DNA of 64,000 nucleotides from Euclidia mi. Its lineage: Eukaryota > Arthropoda > Insecta > Lepidoptera > Erebidae. The stretch lies in the NCBI GenBank assembly GCA_944739405.2, contig OX123209.2, positions 14,092,217 through 14,156,216 of the forward strand, given 5' to 3'. The notes beneath the pieces were generated by a model, which was given only the letters and a program-made list of their open reading frames with translations, searched no databases and was not told the origin of the DNA. How positions within the stretch are numbered: position 1 is the first letter of the stretch; every line of letters begins with the position of its first letter. Shown piece by piece: positions 18,301 to 29,721 of this stretch. A program made the translations under genes and the position numbers.

Positions 18301-21300
18301 ATGATATGCGAAGTTGAGAGTTGTAAACAATATCTTCCATCCCATTCTAACTCCTTGACCGTACTAACACAAAACATACGCAGCGTTTATAAGAATATTG
18401 ATAATTTTGTCACTTTTCAACAAAGATTAAAAGTAACTTGTGACGTTATAATACTAACCGAATGTTGGCTCTCTAAGAAATACGACGTACCGACCATGCC
18501 AGGATACAATATGTACAATAGTAATGTAAATTATAATCAAAACGCTGGAGTAATAGTGTACGTAAAAAATCACCTTACTGTCACTGTAGAGGAGCCTAAC
18601 ATGCAAGATTGTAACCGACTGCTAATTAAAATCGGCTTAGAATTTGCCATACTAGCCATGTACAAACCACCATCTTTCAAAAATGTTAACAATTTCTTTG
18701 ACTCTCTCAATTGGACCTTACAATCTTTATCTTCTTTTAAAAATATAATGTTATTCGGAGACATCAACATCAATATTGTTCCATCTAGCTGTGACACAAA
18801 TGCCCAAGACTACCTCAACCTTTGCTCCTTTCATGGCTTACTTCCAGCACACACGTTTCCTACACACGAAAGCGGGTCTTGTTTGGATCATATCATACTA
18901 AAATCAAGGTTTCCATCACTTACATTAGTCATGAACTCTACAATAACTGATCACAATGCCGTCCTACTTACCTTAAATTGTAAATTACCCAAACAAGACC
19001 ACGTTCGCACTATTACTAAATTAAATATAAATAAACTTGAAGATGACATAAGCAACATTGACTTTGGTCCAGTTTATAATTCTAGTGATCCGCAGTTTGC
19101 AATTCAGAAAAACACAACAAAAATATGTTTAAAAAACAAAAATTATAACATTAAGCCGTGGATCACTACAGGCCTTTTACGATGTATGAGACATAGAGAT
19201 AAACTGCATATGAAGGCTAAATTAAATCCAGACAATTCAACTATACTGTAACGGATGCCAGGAATCGAACCTTTGCTAGTCCGCTACAGTGCGCTGGTAG
19301 TGTGCTGCTGACGTGTGCCTACGACGATGCGTGTTCTTCTATGTGTGTGGACTGTATGGCTTCGATGTGTAAGGGCTTCAGAAATGAAACATCTTCATAC
19401 GTTGAGACTTGAGAGCGATGCTGTTCAGGTGTGCGGTGCTTGATGGTTACATAGGTCACAAGATGGTGGTTGGGACGCCAACAACTGGCCGAATACATGG
19501 TCGCTTAAGTACCTCGAAACTTTACCTTATCGACGACCATCGCACCGAACACGTGCACAGAAAATCTTTCGTTTATTTTTATTTCAAATATAGTACAAAT
19601 GTTACGTATGATTCGTTCCTATTATACATACATACATGTTCTATGCATCGTTAGATAGGTCTCATTAAGTTCTATCTATTGGTATACAATACCTAAACCT
19701 AACTACTAGCATCACTAAGTTATTCCATAAAAACTCCCAAAAAATGCTGTCACACAAGGGCCCGCCCACTATATTTTCTATTGAAAAACTATTGTATACT
19801 AAATTTATATATATAATTTTGGTGGGCCGTTGTGTGCAACTATATGGGGCATCTATTAAAACAAACACCATGAAAATATCTTTATTCAATTCGAACCTAT
19901 TACATGATAACTTTTAAATCATAAAAAAAATTCAGAATTTCTTAAGTAAATACTATCGTAAGTAAACAAATTTATGATAAACATACGAATGTTTGTTATT
20001 ATGCTTATTTTAACTATATAAGGTAATAACTAGCAATAAAAAGGTATCTAGACATGATTTCAAGTCTATATGAAGCCAAAAAACACTTATAAAACTATAA
20101 AACGAATATGTAAACAAACAGCTGTTTTATGAAGTATTAACTCTTATCTGTCACTACTGATAATGCTATTTATGATTCGATATCTAAGGTCCCTACAGTT
20201 AGCACAAGTTTAAGACTAATGTTCATGTATTACATAGTTGTTGTATATTAACAATCTAACCATTTACACTATTTTAGCTATTTTTTAACGTTTTGACACG
20301 TCCGGGAACCGAACCCGTTTTCCCGCCGATTAGATAACACTGATTTTATACGATTTTCACTCGCGGTTTCGAATACACTATTCACTGTCATAGTTTTAAT
20401 GTCTGTCGCGAACATATACAATTATCCTATAAACGATATCGCAATTTTTGCAATGATTTGCTTAAAAAAGTAAAGGCAAGCTATGACAAAAGTCTATTAG
20501 AAAAAGCCGGTAAAAATAGCAAAAAGATTTGGCAATGTATTAAAAAGACGACATACACTAATAAACAACATGAGTCATCGTCAAGTTTATTACGCGCGCA
20601 CTCATCACACCTAGAATCTGCTAATATTGCAAATAATTTTTTTGTCAATGTTGGCAAATGCCTCGCAGAAAAGGTTCCGGGTCAATCACAATACCTTAGC
20701 ACTCCTCATAGCACATCTTTAACATCGTTTGTATTACTTGACACTGACGAAACTGAAGTTAACAATATAATTATGTCTCTAAAAGACAGCTGTGCCGCTG
20801 GATGGGATATATATACCAAACAAAATCATAAAGCAATTCAAGCACGTCTTAGTTCCCCCGCTGACCAACATTTTCCAAAAATGTTTGTTTAGAGGTATAT
20901 TTCCCAAGTGCCTTAAAAAATCTGTGGTAGTGCCGGTGTATAAATCCGGTAATAAAGAGCAAGTAAATAACTATAGACCGATTTCTCTACTGCCCTGTAT
21001 GTAAAAAATACTGGAAAAAATTATTAATAATAGACTGATAAAGTACCTAGAGGACAAATCGATATTATCTAAGACACAGTTCGGATTTCGACCTAAACTA
21101 TCGACAGCTGACGCCGTTCGTCACCTGACTGACTTTTTGGTGCAAGAACTTGACAAGGGTAACCACACAATAGGAATATTTCTGGATCTTTCTAAGGCTT
21201 TTGACACCGTCTGTGTCCCTATTTTGTTGCGTAAACTCGAGAACATTGGTATAAGAGGTAAACAGTTAGAATTAATTAAAAGTTACTTAGAGGACCGCAC

Positions 21301-22357
21301 GCAATGCGTAAAAATCGGTAACACAGTTAGCACTGATGAAAATAACACATCTTTCGGAGTCCCCCAGGGAAGCATCTTAGCCTCTACGTTATTCCTCATT
21401 TACATAAATGACCTTTGTAATCTACACATAAATCACGGTTTTATCGTATCATACGCTGACGACACTGCTCTACTTTTTTCCGCTGAGTCAGAAAAAGATG
21501 TTTTCGAGTATGCACAACATGGTTTTAATTGTGTTAATAAATGGCTTCAGCACAATTTACTAACACTAAATGCAGAGAAAACCAACTATGTTAAGTTTAC
21601 CATACGCAAATTAACAGCACAACAAACTAACACACCACTGTATGTCCATCACTGTGGCGCCTTTCCTGGAATTCCCTGTGCTTGTCCTTGTATTAATGGC
21701 ACAAATAAAATAAAATATCTAGGTATCATATTAGACGAAACACTTTCCTTCAAAGAGCATATCGAGTGTTTAAACGGTAGAATACGTAAGTTAATATATG
21801 TCTTCAAGAAAATGCGACATATTGCTGACCCAACATTAATAAGGCAAGTGTACTTTGCTCTATGCCAGTCATTATTAACATATTGTATTACGACATGGGG
21901 GGGCGCAGGAAAAACTTTGTTACTGTCTGTTGAAAGAGCTCAGCGAGCAATTCTTAAAGTATCAACCTCCAAACCGTTCCTATATCCAACTAATTCCCTA
22001 TACCAAGCTTGTATAGTATTAACAGTTCGACAACTATTTATCAAGAGTATCGTATTAAAGCAACACACAGCCCTTCCCTACAGCACTATATCTAACAACA
22101 AAAGGCGACATAATATAATATTTCCGACTAAAATGCAAACAAGACACGCATTCACATCCAAATTTTATATATTCCTGGGGCCGCTACTTTACAAAAGACT
22201 AAACGCATTAACTAACCTAATTCCTTGCACCTACTTCAAATGCAACAAAATTGTCACCAAATATCCTTCTGAATATGTCCTACGAAGATACAGAAAAATT
22301 ATAAATTGTGTTAAAATAATTATCTCAACAAAATACACCTTTACCTCAATTTATTAG
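18301..22357 (+). pseudogene. LINE ORF2: AP endonuclease and reverse transcriptase, interrupted
   Basis: 18301-19246 encodes the endonuclease: VLTQNIRSVYKN, ILTECWL, GDININI, and the C-terminal block TDHNAVLL. After the LTR, 20420 on continues in frame into the linker and reverse transcriptase: YRPISLLPCM, DLSKAFDTV, GVPQGSI and SYADDTALLF (catalytic DD intact). Defects: a frameshift near 20810, where the frame ending MFV gives way to NKIIKQFKHVL, and a TAA at 21001 inside LLPCM*KILEKI. The frame from 21137 to 22357 is open. The encoded enzyme nicks target DNA and copies the RNA at the nick. Confidence 0.88.
19247..20414 (+). mobile_element. Solo LTR (1,168 bases) with TATAC target duplication
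   Basis: Starts TGTAACGGATGCC and ends TCGCGAACA, the TG..CA ends of an LTR, flanked by TATAC at 19242-19246 and 20415-20419. Removing it with one TATAC makes the LINE reading frame continuous (STIQLSYKRYRNFC). No coding sequence or primer-binding site lies inside, so it is most likely an LTR left after recombination between the two ends of a retrovirus-like element. AATAAA-like signals are at about 20033. The superfamily cannot be told from the LTR alone; a 5-base target suits Gypsy or BEL/Pao. Confidence 0.82.
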
Positions 22358-23221
22358 TTGTAATTATTCATAAGATATTATAGATCACTAGATCAGTGTA
22401 CTAAAACATGACGTACGTAATATTGTAGTAAGTAAGTGATTATATATTTTATAGTATCTAATTAGCCCTAATCGCCTGAAACACAGGTTTATCCTAGTTC
22501 AGGCATATAATCTTATATCAGGATCCTAAACTAAGCTTTTGTACTCTAAATAAGTAAATTGTACCTTTTTATTTAACAGAATAAATTGAATTTGAATTTG
22601 AATTTTTAATCAGTTACTTCGACTTCGTCTCCAGTAGCACGCCTCAAAGCTGGTGCTTCGTCACCTCGTCTCTATCAGTGCTCTGTAAAGCAAACGTCGC
22701 CTGATCGCTCCCTTTGTTGACGTATTTGCAGATGTATTTGATCGACTCGACGCTGGTGGACGACTCAACGTTGATGTGCGTCTGGAAGGTCCTGGACAGT
22801 CCTGGTGAATAAGGAAAAATCCATCTGTAATCGACCGGTGGCGCCTGGCCACGCACGCTCAGCTCAGTGAAATGCCCACCCTCTGCTGGTGATCGGCGCT
22901 GGTATGAGGGATATCCATCCTCACCAGTAATGGTTTCGTTGGTAAATTGTTTTGGGAATCTTTTCGTACATCGTCTATCTTTCATACACGGGGAACTTGG
23001 ATTTAACGTGCCACAGGGGCCATGCACCATGTGGTCTGTGACTTTTCACAATCTGATGCAGAACAGGATCGACGTCAGGGTCTGGCAGTTTAGCACTTAT
23101 GACTTGGTCAATCTGGTTGACCCTGATCTTTTCTTCCAACCACAAAAGCAGGTGCACGTGTGCCAAGCCGCGTTTTTGCCATTCCACGGAGTTCTGTTTT
23201 CGTTAACTCTTCTTTCATAGT

Positions 23222-23962
23222 ACAAGCTGTACTGCTTTGGAATAGGCTCCCTCCTGAAGTCAGAATGTCCACCAACCGTTATGCATTTAAATGAAGGTAC
23301 GAGAGCTTCTCTTCAACAAATTGAAGGAATCAACCCATCATTCTCATCAAATATAGTATATTATATTTATATATGTATATATATTTATATATATCTGTAT
23401 ATTGTATATAGGGAAAGGGACAGGACGAAGGGGAAGACCTAGGCGGACGTTCTCTGACCAGATTGGAGACATCCTAAAAACAGGACAGGTTAGAAGCACC
23501 CTGAACAGAAGAGCATGCATGAGGAATCTGATGGAAGTGAATGAAGCAAGAGAGGTATGTCAGGATCGTTGCAAGTGGCGCTCCGTAGTCTCTGCCTACC
23601 CCTCCGGGAAACAGGCGTGAGTCTATGTATGTATTTATGTTTATACACATATTTATTAGTATTTATGTACATATGTGTATGTATATTTGTTATGTACTCT
23701 TATGTAATATAATTTTGTATTTACTTTATTTTTACAATTGTTTCGCTCACTCTTTATCACTTCATTTGTTTTTACGTACTTAGGTACTCTTATATTATTG
23801 TATAATTCCCTTTTACTTTAAAAACATTTCTACACTATGTTAAATGCACCTACCACACTTATCTCTCCACCACCCAGGTTGACTGGTAGATAATGCCATA
23901 AGGCATTAAGTCCGCCTATGTACACTTCTTTTGTGCATAAAGAAATAAAATAAATAAAATAA
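23222..23962 (+). mobile_element. 3' end of a LINE inserted in the Helitron, itself split by an RTE piece
   Basis: Left part (23222-23395): LWNRLPPEVRMST, the end of a LINE reverse transcriptase protein. Right part (about 23650-23962): a 3' UTR with GGTTGACTGGTAGATAATGCC, TAAGTCCGCCTATGTACA and AATAAAATAAATAAAA, a very common lepidopteran LINE ending. It interrupts the Helitron frame between KVFGGVRF and the EWQKRGLAH block, so it is younger than the Helitron and older than the RTE inside it. Confidence 0.7.
23402..23645 (+). pseudogene. RTE-type LINE 3' fragment
   Basis: [20 protein letters not shown], then [19 protein letters not shown], then [16 protein letters not shown] and stop, followed by (TATG)n. 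These are the last 72 residues of the RTE family seen at 46846-48915. 5' truncated. Confidence 0.9.
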
Positions 23963-25030
23963 AAATATGAAATCGAACTCCACCAAACACTTTTGCCTTT
24001 GTTAGAAGATCCATAAGGCACTTCAACTTCAGGTGGAATACGCGAGAGATCAAATCGTGCCTGTTGTACGAAGTCTGTCCTGCAAGGAGTTGAGCTGTTA
24101 TTTCAGGCCACTTTGGGTTGGTAGTGATAGTAATGAAGAGGTCCGGGCTACCAAACTTTCGCACGTAACGAAATGCATCTTGGGTCCTCTCGTGCATGTA
24201 CCGCGGACCTCCTGTGAAGGTGGAGGGGAAAATGACCATCCTTCCTACATCTAGAGCATTTGCATCATTCTGCATGGCATCTCTGAGATGGACGTAGTTC
24301 TCAGCTCTCAGCTTTCTTTGGTTGGACCTTATAAATACCAAACGCTCTGTCTCAATTTTGGCGTACATGTCCACTGATTAGAGCCACCCGGCACCCACAA
24401 CTGACTAGGGAGCGTACGGTAATAGTAGAGATAAGAACCGTTATTTACCCTTAGCTGGATAAAGAAGCTGTAGAACTGCATGGCGGACGTTTTTTTGTTA
24501 TAATTTAGGAAGCCTGTCTGGGGTTCTACATGATAGTGGGCGAAATGGTAGCCATCCTCCTGCAACAGAACATAAGCGGAAAATAATTAAAGAGAATCGT
24601 ACGCGCGGTGAGTCTCGCTGATCCTTTGAAGCCGGCCATTATGCGTGCGCAAAACAATGTCTCTTTTATCACACTCCTGATCGACTACCTCATTCGTCGC
24701 TGGCGCATTATATCGCCCCGGATGGGCTGCAATCGGCCTTCTATCTGCGCTGATGACAAAATTAAAGCGGTTGCGCTCGTTCGTCAGGCACCGACGCCAG
24801 GGCGGCTTTGAAATTGCCAATGTGCGGATTAACGTTATGCAACATACTTTGCAATCCTCTGACCAGACCAGGGTCCAAATTAGGGATGTGCCTACTACGC
24901 AGGTTTGCTTGTTCTTCAAAATCGCTTACAAAATAAAATTGCAAAAATTTTGAAATGTCTGTAGGTAGCAGCGAACCAATTTGATGGTAAACTTGTCCCT
25001 GGACCTTGAATGTTGGCATGAACCCTGCTT

Positions 25031-25566
25031 CAACGATTTGATTTGCAGATTGCAGATTTGATATTAAGGGCCTACAATACTTGAAAATCGCTACAATGCC
25101 GTCATTTGTTCTCGCATATCTATAACAGTATTGAACTAATCATTTTGGGAAAAATACATAGTTAAATTTAGAATATTTGCTGGGTCACAGGTGATGAGAA
25201 AACACGGTTCCTAAAAATTTTGTCGAAAGAAAAAAATCACAAACATGCCTCTAAAATTTACAAATAAACCGTAGTAGTCAATGAATACTTGACCTATACG
25301 AATGAACCTTTGTATGAAGATTCAACTTAGAACAACTAAGGTCATACGCATTTTGATTTTTAAATATCGTTATAAAAGAAATAGTATTCTAAAATAATGC
25401 GTTTGCAACCACGGGCCACAGGCCGCCGCACAAAGATTCAGTCGCGCTACGGCATTCGGACGGGGAACTTGTGTCACTCTTTCGCCGCGCCGCTGCGCTA
25501 CATCCTACTTACGTACTTACTTACTTACCTACCTACGTTTATAAATATTGTGTGTTTTGTTTTACA
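25031..25566. other. Non-coding; contains a short repeat with TTAC-type tail
   Basis: No gene up to 25396. From 25397 to about 25545 there is a GC-richer unit (GGCCACAGGCCGCCGCAC, TTCAGTCGCGCTACGGCATT) ending in TACTTAC repeats, which looks like the 3' end of a retroposon I cannot name. The 5' end of the spliced Mutator-like gene starts just after it. Confidence 0.45.
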
Positions 25567-25737
25567 ATGGGCAATAATAAGAACAAGAAAAAAAGAAGTA
25601 AGAATTGGAGAAAGGAATCTGCTAATCGCATGAATAAAATATTGAAGTAAGTATTTGTTCCATGTACATTTCAACTTTATTATTCTATTCCTATATGTTT
25701 CTCATTTCGAGAGATGGACTGATAAATAATGGGTGGT

Positions 25738-25990
25738 GGACGACTGGTTGGCCCAGCGGTAGTGTAAGCGACTGCTACACCGAAGGTCGCGGGTGCGATT
25801 CCCGCTCAAGTCAAACATTTGTGTGTATGAACATGGATGTTTGTCTTGGTCTGGGTGTTTTTATGTATAATATGTAACTATGTATTTAGAAAAAGTATAT
25901 AAGTAATGTTTATCCATTATCTAGTACATACCCATAGTACAAGCTCTGCTTAGTTTGGGACTAGGTGGACATGTGTGTATGTGGCAGAAT
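25738..25990 (+). mobile_element. tRNA-derived SINE (type A, copy 2) in intron 1 of the Mutator-like gene
   Basis: Same unit as 6598-6828, here on plus: TTGGCCCAGCGGTAGTG (box A), GGTGCGATTCC (box B, one change), GTTTGTCTTGGTCTGGGTG, and CAAGCTCTGCTTAGTTTGGG. It lies between the predicted exons 1 and 2, so it would be spliced out. Confidence 0.85.
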
Positions 25991-28131
25991 ATTTTTATCT
26001 TTATTTTACATAAAGAATAAATCAATAAATTATGTTTTGTTGACATTAGTAGCATGAAGTTTGGAGCAAAGTTTATTAAAATAAAATTAGGGTAGTCGTC
26101 CCAGTAAGTGGCCAGTGTGGCCCGCTCTGATTGTCTTAGCAGAAGGAACAAAAGAAAATAAATTATAATGCCTATTTTGTTACAGAATGAAAATATTGAC
26201 GAATGACTTAGTGACTAGTAGTTCGAAAAATACAAACGAACCTGATTTTACGACGTTACAAACTGTAGAATTGTGAGTTTATCCAACTATAATTTATAAT
26301 TATTTTTAGTTATGCGCCGAATGATTTTTCAATATTCGTATAATATATTCCCGAATACAATAAATACTCTTTAATAATTATGTGCTATGTGTACATAAAT
26401 TACGAAATAAATAAAATAAAAATTACCTTTAAAGTAAACAAAAGGTCATCGTTTATTAACATTTTGATAAAGTATCGCTCACTACTATGTTACTAGGCCT
26501 ATCGAATAATTCGGCCGAATATTCGGTTCGGTACATTTTGAACCAAATATTTGGCCGTACGTTCGTATTCAGTAGAACCCATGCTCGGCGCATCTCTTAT
26601 TATTTTGCTAATAAGTTTGTACAAGTGTTTGCTCGGACTGAATATAGAAATATTTAGATATATATATTTTTTCAGAAATTCACAAACATCAACTCAAGAC
26701 GACCTACAACTTGACACTGACGACCACACTAATTGGTAATTGCATACTTTTACGTATTTTCAAAAACTATGGGGTGTTTTAAACATAGGTTCGAGTGTTT
26801 TGATTGAGCACCATATTTGTGTGTTTCTCTACTTCTAATTCCGCCGTATGGTGCAGTCACGAAGCGTCAGTTACACAAGTCACATAAATGTTGTTTATTT
26901 CAGGTACGAAATAAACTCTTCTGATCGCCAACCAGAGAACACTTTTTCAGTGGACGGACGAAGAATCATAGATTTGGAACATTTTTTTAAATCACTACAA
27001 ACAATTTGTAATCACAATAAAGCGTTTGGCTGTACATTGAGTAATGTCCAGATTATTGGAGAAAAAAGGAAAGGCCTACTTTCCAAATACACGTTAAAAT
27101 GCGACATGTGCAATGTAAAATTTAGTCTTGACTCAGAACCAATTTCAGATCTAGATTTAAATAAAGCTGCAACATCTGGGATTATATCTACTGGGATCGG
27201 CTTATCTCTATTTAGCGAATTATTTGCAGCGATGGATTGTCCTTCTTTCACCCAAAAACTTTACGATAAGGTTCAAAATCAGATATACGATGATTGGCGA
27301 AGCACAGCTGATAGTGTGATGGAGGCAGCAGGAAAAAGAGAACGTGATGCTGCAATTGCCGAAGGGCGAGTAAATAAAAACGGTATTGCATGCATTAACG
27401 TTATTGTCGATGGTGCTTGGAGTAAACGTTCCTACAACACAAACTATTCCGCTCTATCTGGAGCTGCAGCTATCATTGGCAAAAGATTTGGTGAAGTATT
27501 GTTCATTGGAGTAAAAAATTAATATTGTTGCATCTGTGCGAGAGCTAACAATAAAGGTATTGAGCCAGACAACCATGTTTGCTACGAAAACTATAGCGGA
27601 TCGCCTACGAGTATGGAGTCGGACTTGCTGTTAGAAGGATTCAAACAGTCAATTTCTATGCACAATCTTATTTATGAACGTATGGTGGCCGATGGCGACT
27701 CATGTATGTATAAAAAACTTTTGGAAGGACGTCCTTATTTTGATTGCACGGTCGAGAAAATTGAATGAAATTCATATTTTTATGAATATGTGTAAAAAGC
27801 TGAAAGGCATAAGTACAGAAACCAAATATCCATCAAATCTTAGAAAAAAATAACAACACAGAGAATACTTGCTATTAGAAAAGTGATTTGCTCTTCGATA
27901 ACTGAACACACACACAGAAAAGACATTGACTTAGATGCAAAAGTAAATTTGCTGTTCACTGACATCACAAATTCTTACAATCATGCGTTTGGAAACCATG
28001 AACAATGCCATCCATATTATTGCACTAGCCAGAAAAACAGTGAAAATTTGACTTTGACCTAGAAAACGTGGTCTATATGGCATAGAATAAAGTTTATTGT
28101 TAACACTGTCGCGTCTAAAGCTAGAAGTCTC

Positions 28132-29142
28132 ATGCACAATAGTGATAGTAATAGAGTTGAGTCATTTAACAGCATTATTGCGAAATTTGTTGGGGGGAAA
28201 AGAATAAATTTTTCACTACGCCGTGGATATGAGTCAAGATGCAATGCTGCAGTGGTTGCATTTAACACAAAACGTCCTCTTTCAACTTTACACAGATCCA
28301 TTTTGGGACGAAGTCCAAAGGCAGCTGTGAAAAAATTAGAAGAGAGTCGTTTTAAACAACGAATGCGTGCTTCTCAAATTATGAGAAAAAGAAGAAAGTT
28401 AATTTTGGGCACCCAAGAAAGATCGGCTGATAAAAACTATGGCGAAAATTGTCAGAAGCCGGACATATCAGTAACAGACTTTAACAGATGCAAAGAAGAT
28501 TTTTTAAAAAGTTTGCAATGGTCGGACGATGAAAGACAACAAATTGAAAGAAAAACAATTTTGCAAAGAGAATCGAGTGAATGGTTAGAGCTTCGAAGAA
28601 AACTTCTCACAGCATCAAATTTCGGAAAATTGGTGAATAGACGACCAACTACAAACGTGCAGAATTTGGTGAAAAACCTTATTTACCCAAAAAACCTGAG
28701 TCATGTACCGTCTTTAAAACATGGCATCGAGAATGAGACTACTGCTCTAGAGCAGTTAGAACTACAACTCAATGTCAAAATTGAGCCATGCGGTCTCTTT
28801 ATTGACAAACATAAACCGTTTTTAGGTGCTACACCAGATGGAGTTATAGGTGAAGACACTATAGTTGAAATAAAGTATCCCATTACAGCATTCAAAACAT
28901 TCATTGACGATGCCATAAAGAAAAAGAAAATAAATTTTTGGAAGATCTCAAAAGACGGTCTCGTTATAAATAAGAAGCATGCGTGGTACCTACAGGTCCA
29001 AGGCCAGCTCCATATCACTTGCCAACGTAAGTGTATTTTTGGGGTGTGGTCTGGACGTGATAAGGAAATAAAAACCGAAGTGATTGAAAGAGATGATGAT
29101 TTTTTTAGACACCACATGGAAGAGAAATTGACGGATTTTTAA
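28132..29142 (+). CDS. YqaJ-type exonuclease part of the Mutator-like gene, intact frame
   Basis: An open frame of 336 codons; the ATG is arbitrary because the same frame runs on from about 28066. The first third ends the transposase part (RVESFNSIIAKFVGGKR). The rest is a YqaJ/lambda-exonuclease-like fold: EWLELRRKLLTASNFG, then HGIENET, then the metal-binding set GATPDG and VEIKYP (D and ExK), then WYLQVQGQLH (Q of the last motif). All expected catalytic residues are present. Ends at TAA 29140. In its family this domain is thought to process DNA ends during transposition; that is inference here. Confidence 0.8.
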   Translation: MHNSDSNRVESFNSIIAKFVGGKRINFSLRRGYESRCNAAVVAFNTKRPLSTLHRSILGRSPKAAVKKLEESRFKQRMRASQIMRKRRKLILGTQERSADKNYGENCQKPDISVTDFNRCKEDFLKSLQWSDDERQQIERKTILQRESSEWLELRRKLLTASNFGKLVNRRPTTNVQNLVKNLIYPKNLSHVPSLKHGIENETTALEQLELQLNVKIEPCGLFIDKHKPFLGATPDGVIGEDTIVEIKYPITAFKTFIDDAIKKKKINFWKISKDGLVINKKHAWYLQVQGQLHITCQRKCIFGVWSGRDKEIKTEVIERDDDFFRHHMEEKLTDF

Positions 29143-29465
29143 CCGACTTAAAAAAAAAGGAGGTTCTCAGTTTGACCTGTATGTATGTATCTATGTATGT
29201 ATGTATGTTTGTCCGCGATTATCTCGCGTTTGGCTGAACCGATTTTGATGCGGTTTCTAGAAAAGTATTTGTTACACCTAGGAGAAGGTTTTAGGCCCTA
29301 AACCGACTTCAAAAAAAGAAGGTTCTGAGTTTGACCCGTATATATGTAAGTTTGCCCACGATTAACTCGAGTTTGGCTGAAAAGTACCCATTTGTTACAC
29401 TTAGGAGAAAGGTTTAGTATTTTAACCGACTTCAAAAAAGAAGGTTCTCAGTTTGACCCGTATAC
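29141..29465 (+). repeat. Tandem copies of an ACCGACTTCAAAAA repeat
   Basis: Three successive units begin near 29141, 29300 and 29423, each with ACCGACTT(C)AAAAAA, AAGGTTCTCAGTTTGACC and, in the first two, TCTCGCGTTTGGCTGA-like text. A familiar lepidopteran repeat of unsettled origin. Its core motif reappears inside the long palindrome at 30504-31096. Confidence 0.7.
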
Positions 29466-29494
29466 ATAGGTATATTGGTTCTTAGTATGTTTGT

Positions 29495-29645
29495 ATGTAT
29501 TATGTGTGTGAGTTTGTACGTGTGTACGTGTGTGCGCGCGCGCGCGTTTTTGTATTTGTATGTGTACGTGTGTGTGTGTACGAGTGTGTGTGTGTGTATA
29601 CGAGTGTGTGTGTGTGTGTGTGTGTGTATGTTTACGTGTCTATGT
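29495..29645 (+). repeat. (TG)n-rich microsatellite
   Basis: About 150 bases of TGTGTG with interspersed TACG and CGCGCG. The open frames across it are artefacts of the repeat. Confidence 0.95.
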
Positions 29646-29721
29646 CTCTGCGATTAAAAACAAAGAAAGTTGGTGAAAGAATTAAGGCTCTGTTGTCGTG
29701 GGGATGGTTGAGTAATTTGTT

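Larger units (their letters stand above)
16900..22604 (+). mobile_element. Jockey/CR1-group LINE with CCHC gag, split by a solo LTR
   Basis: Two reading frames in order: a gag-like ORF1 with zinc knuckles, and an ORF2 with endonuclease and reverse transcriptase. A 3' UTR follows and ends in AATAAATT plus (GAATTT)n at 22580-22603. The 5' end is not sharply visible. ORF2 is interrupted by a 1,168-base LTR (19247-20414) and carries one frameshift and one stop. The copy is otherwise nearly full length. Confidence 0.88.
22625..25030 (-). pseudogene. Helitron Rep/helicase-like protein, N-terminal part, broken
   Basis: Read on minus from 25030, fragments in order match the Helitron N-terminal region: QVYHQIGSLLP, NPHIGNFKAAL, RRPIAAHPGRYNAPATNEV, DGYHFAHYH. 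Then LRAENYVHLRDAM and FPSTFTGGPRYMHE (24330-24170). After an inserted LINE come EWQKRGLAHVHLLLWLE (the HUH metal-binding motif of the Rep nuclease, 23187-23110), CTKRFPKQFTNET, and SIKYICKYVNKGSD near 22720. The tyrosines of the Rep motif would lie near KYVNKG. Multiple frameshifts and one insertion. Helitrons move by rolling-circle replication; this copy cannot. Confidence 0.85.
25567..29142 (+). pseudogene. Mutator-like transposase plus YqaJ nuclease gene, four exons visible, frame broken later
   Basis: Exons 25567-25646 (MGNNKNKKKRSKNW..., basic), 26186-26272, 26676-26735 and 26904 onward join through GT..AG introns that all interrupt at codon phase 2, giving one frame into FSVDGRRIIDLEHFF. 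The Mutator-like domain (PF20700-type) follows, with IVDGAWSKRSY (first D, about 27409), MVADGDS (27690) and NRVESFNS (E, 28158). The nuclease domain begins at EWLELRRKLLTASNFG (28580). Defects: TAA at 27520 inside GVKN*YCCIC, TGA at 27766 with a shift after KIE, and small losses to 28066. The Mutator/YqaJ combination is known in arthropod genomes. Whether this copy was a mobile element or a host gene is unclear; no terminal repeats were found. Confidence 0.78.
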
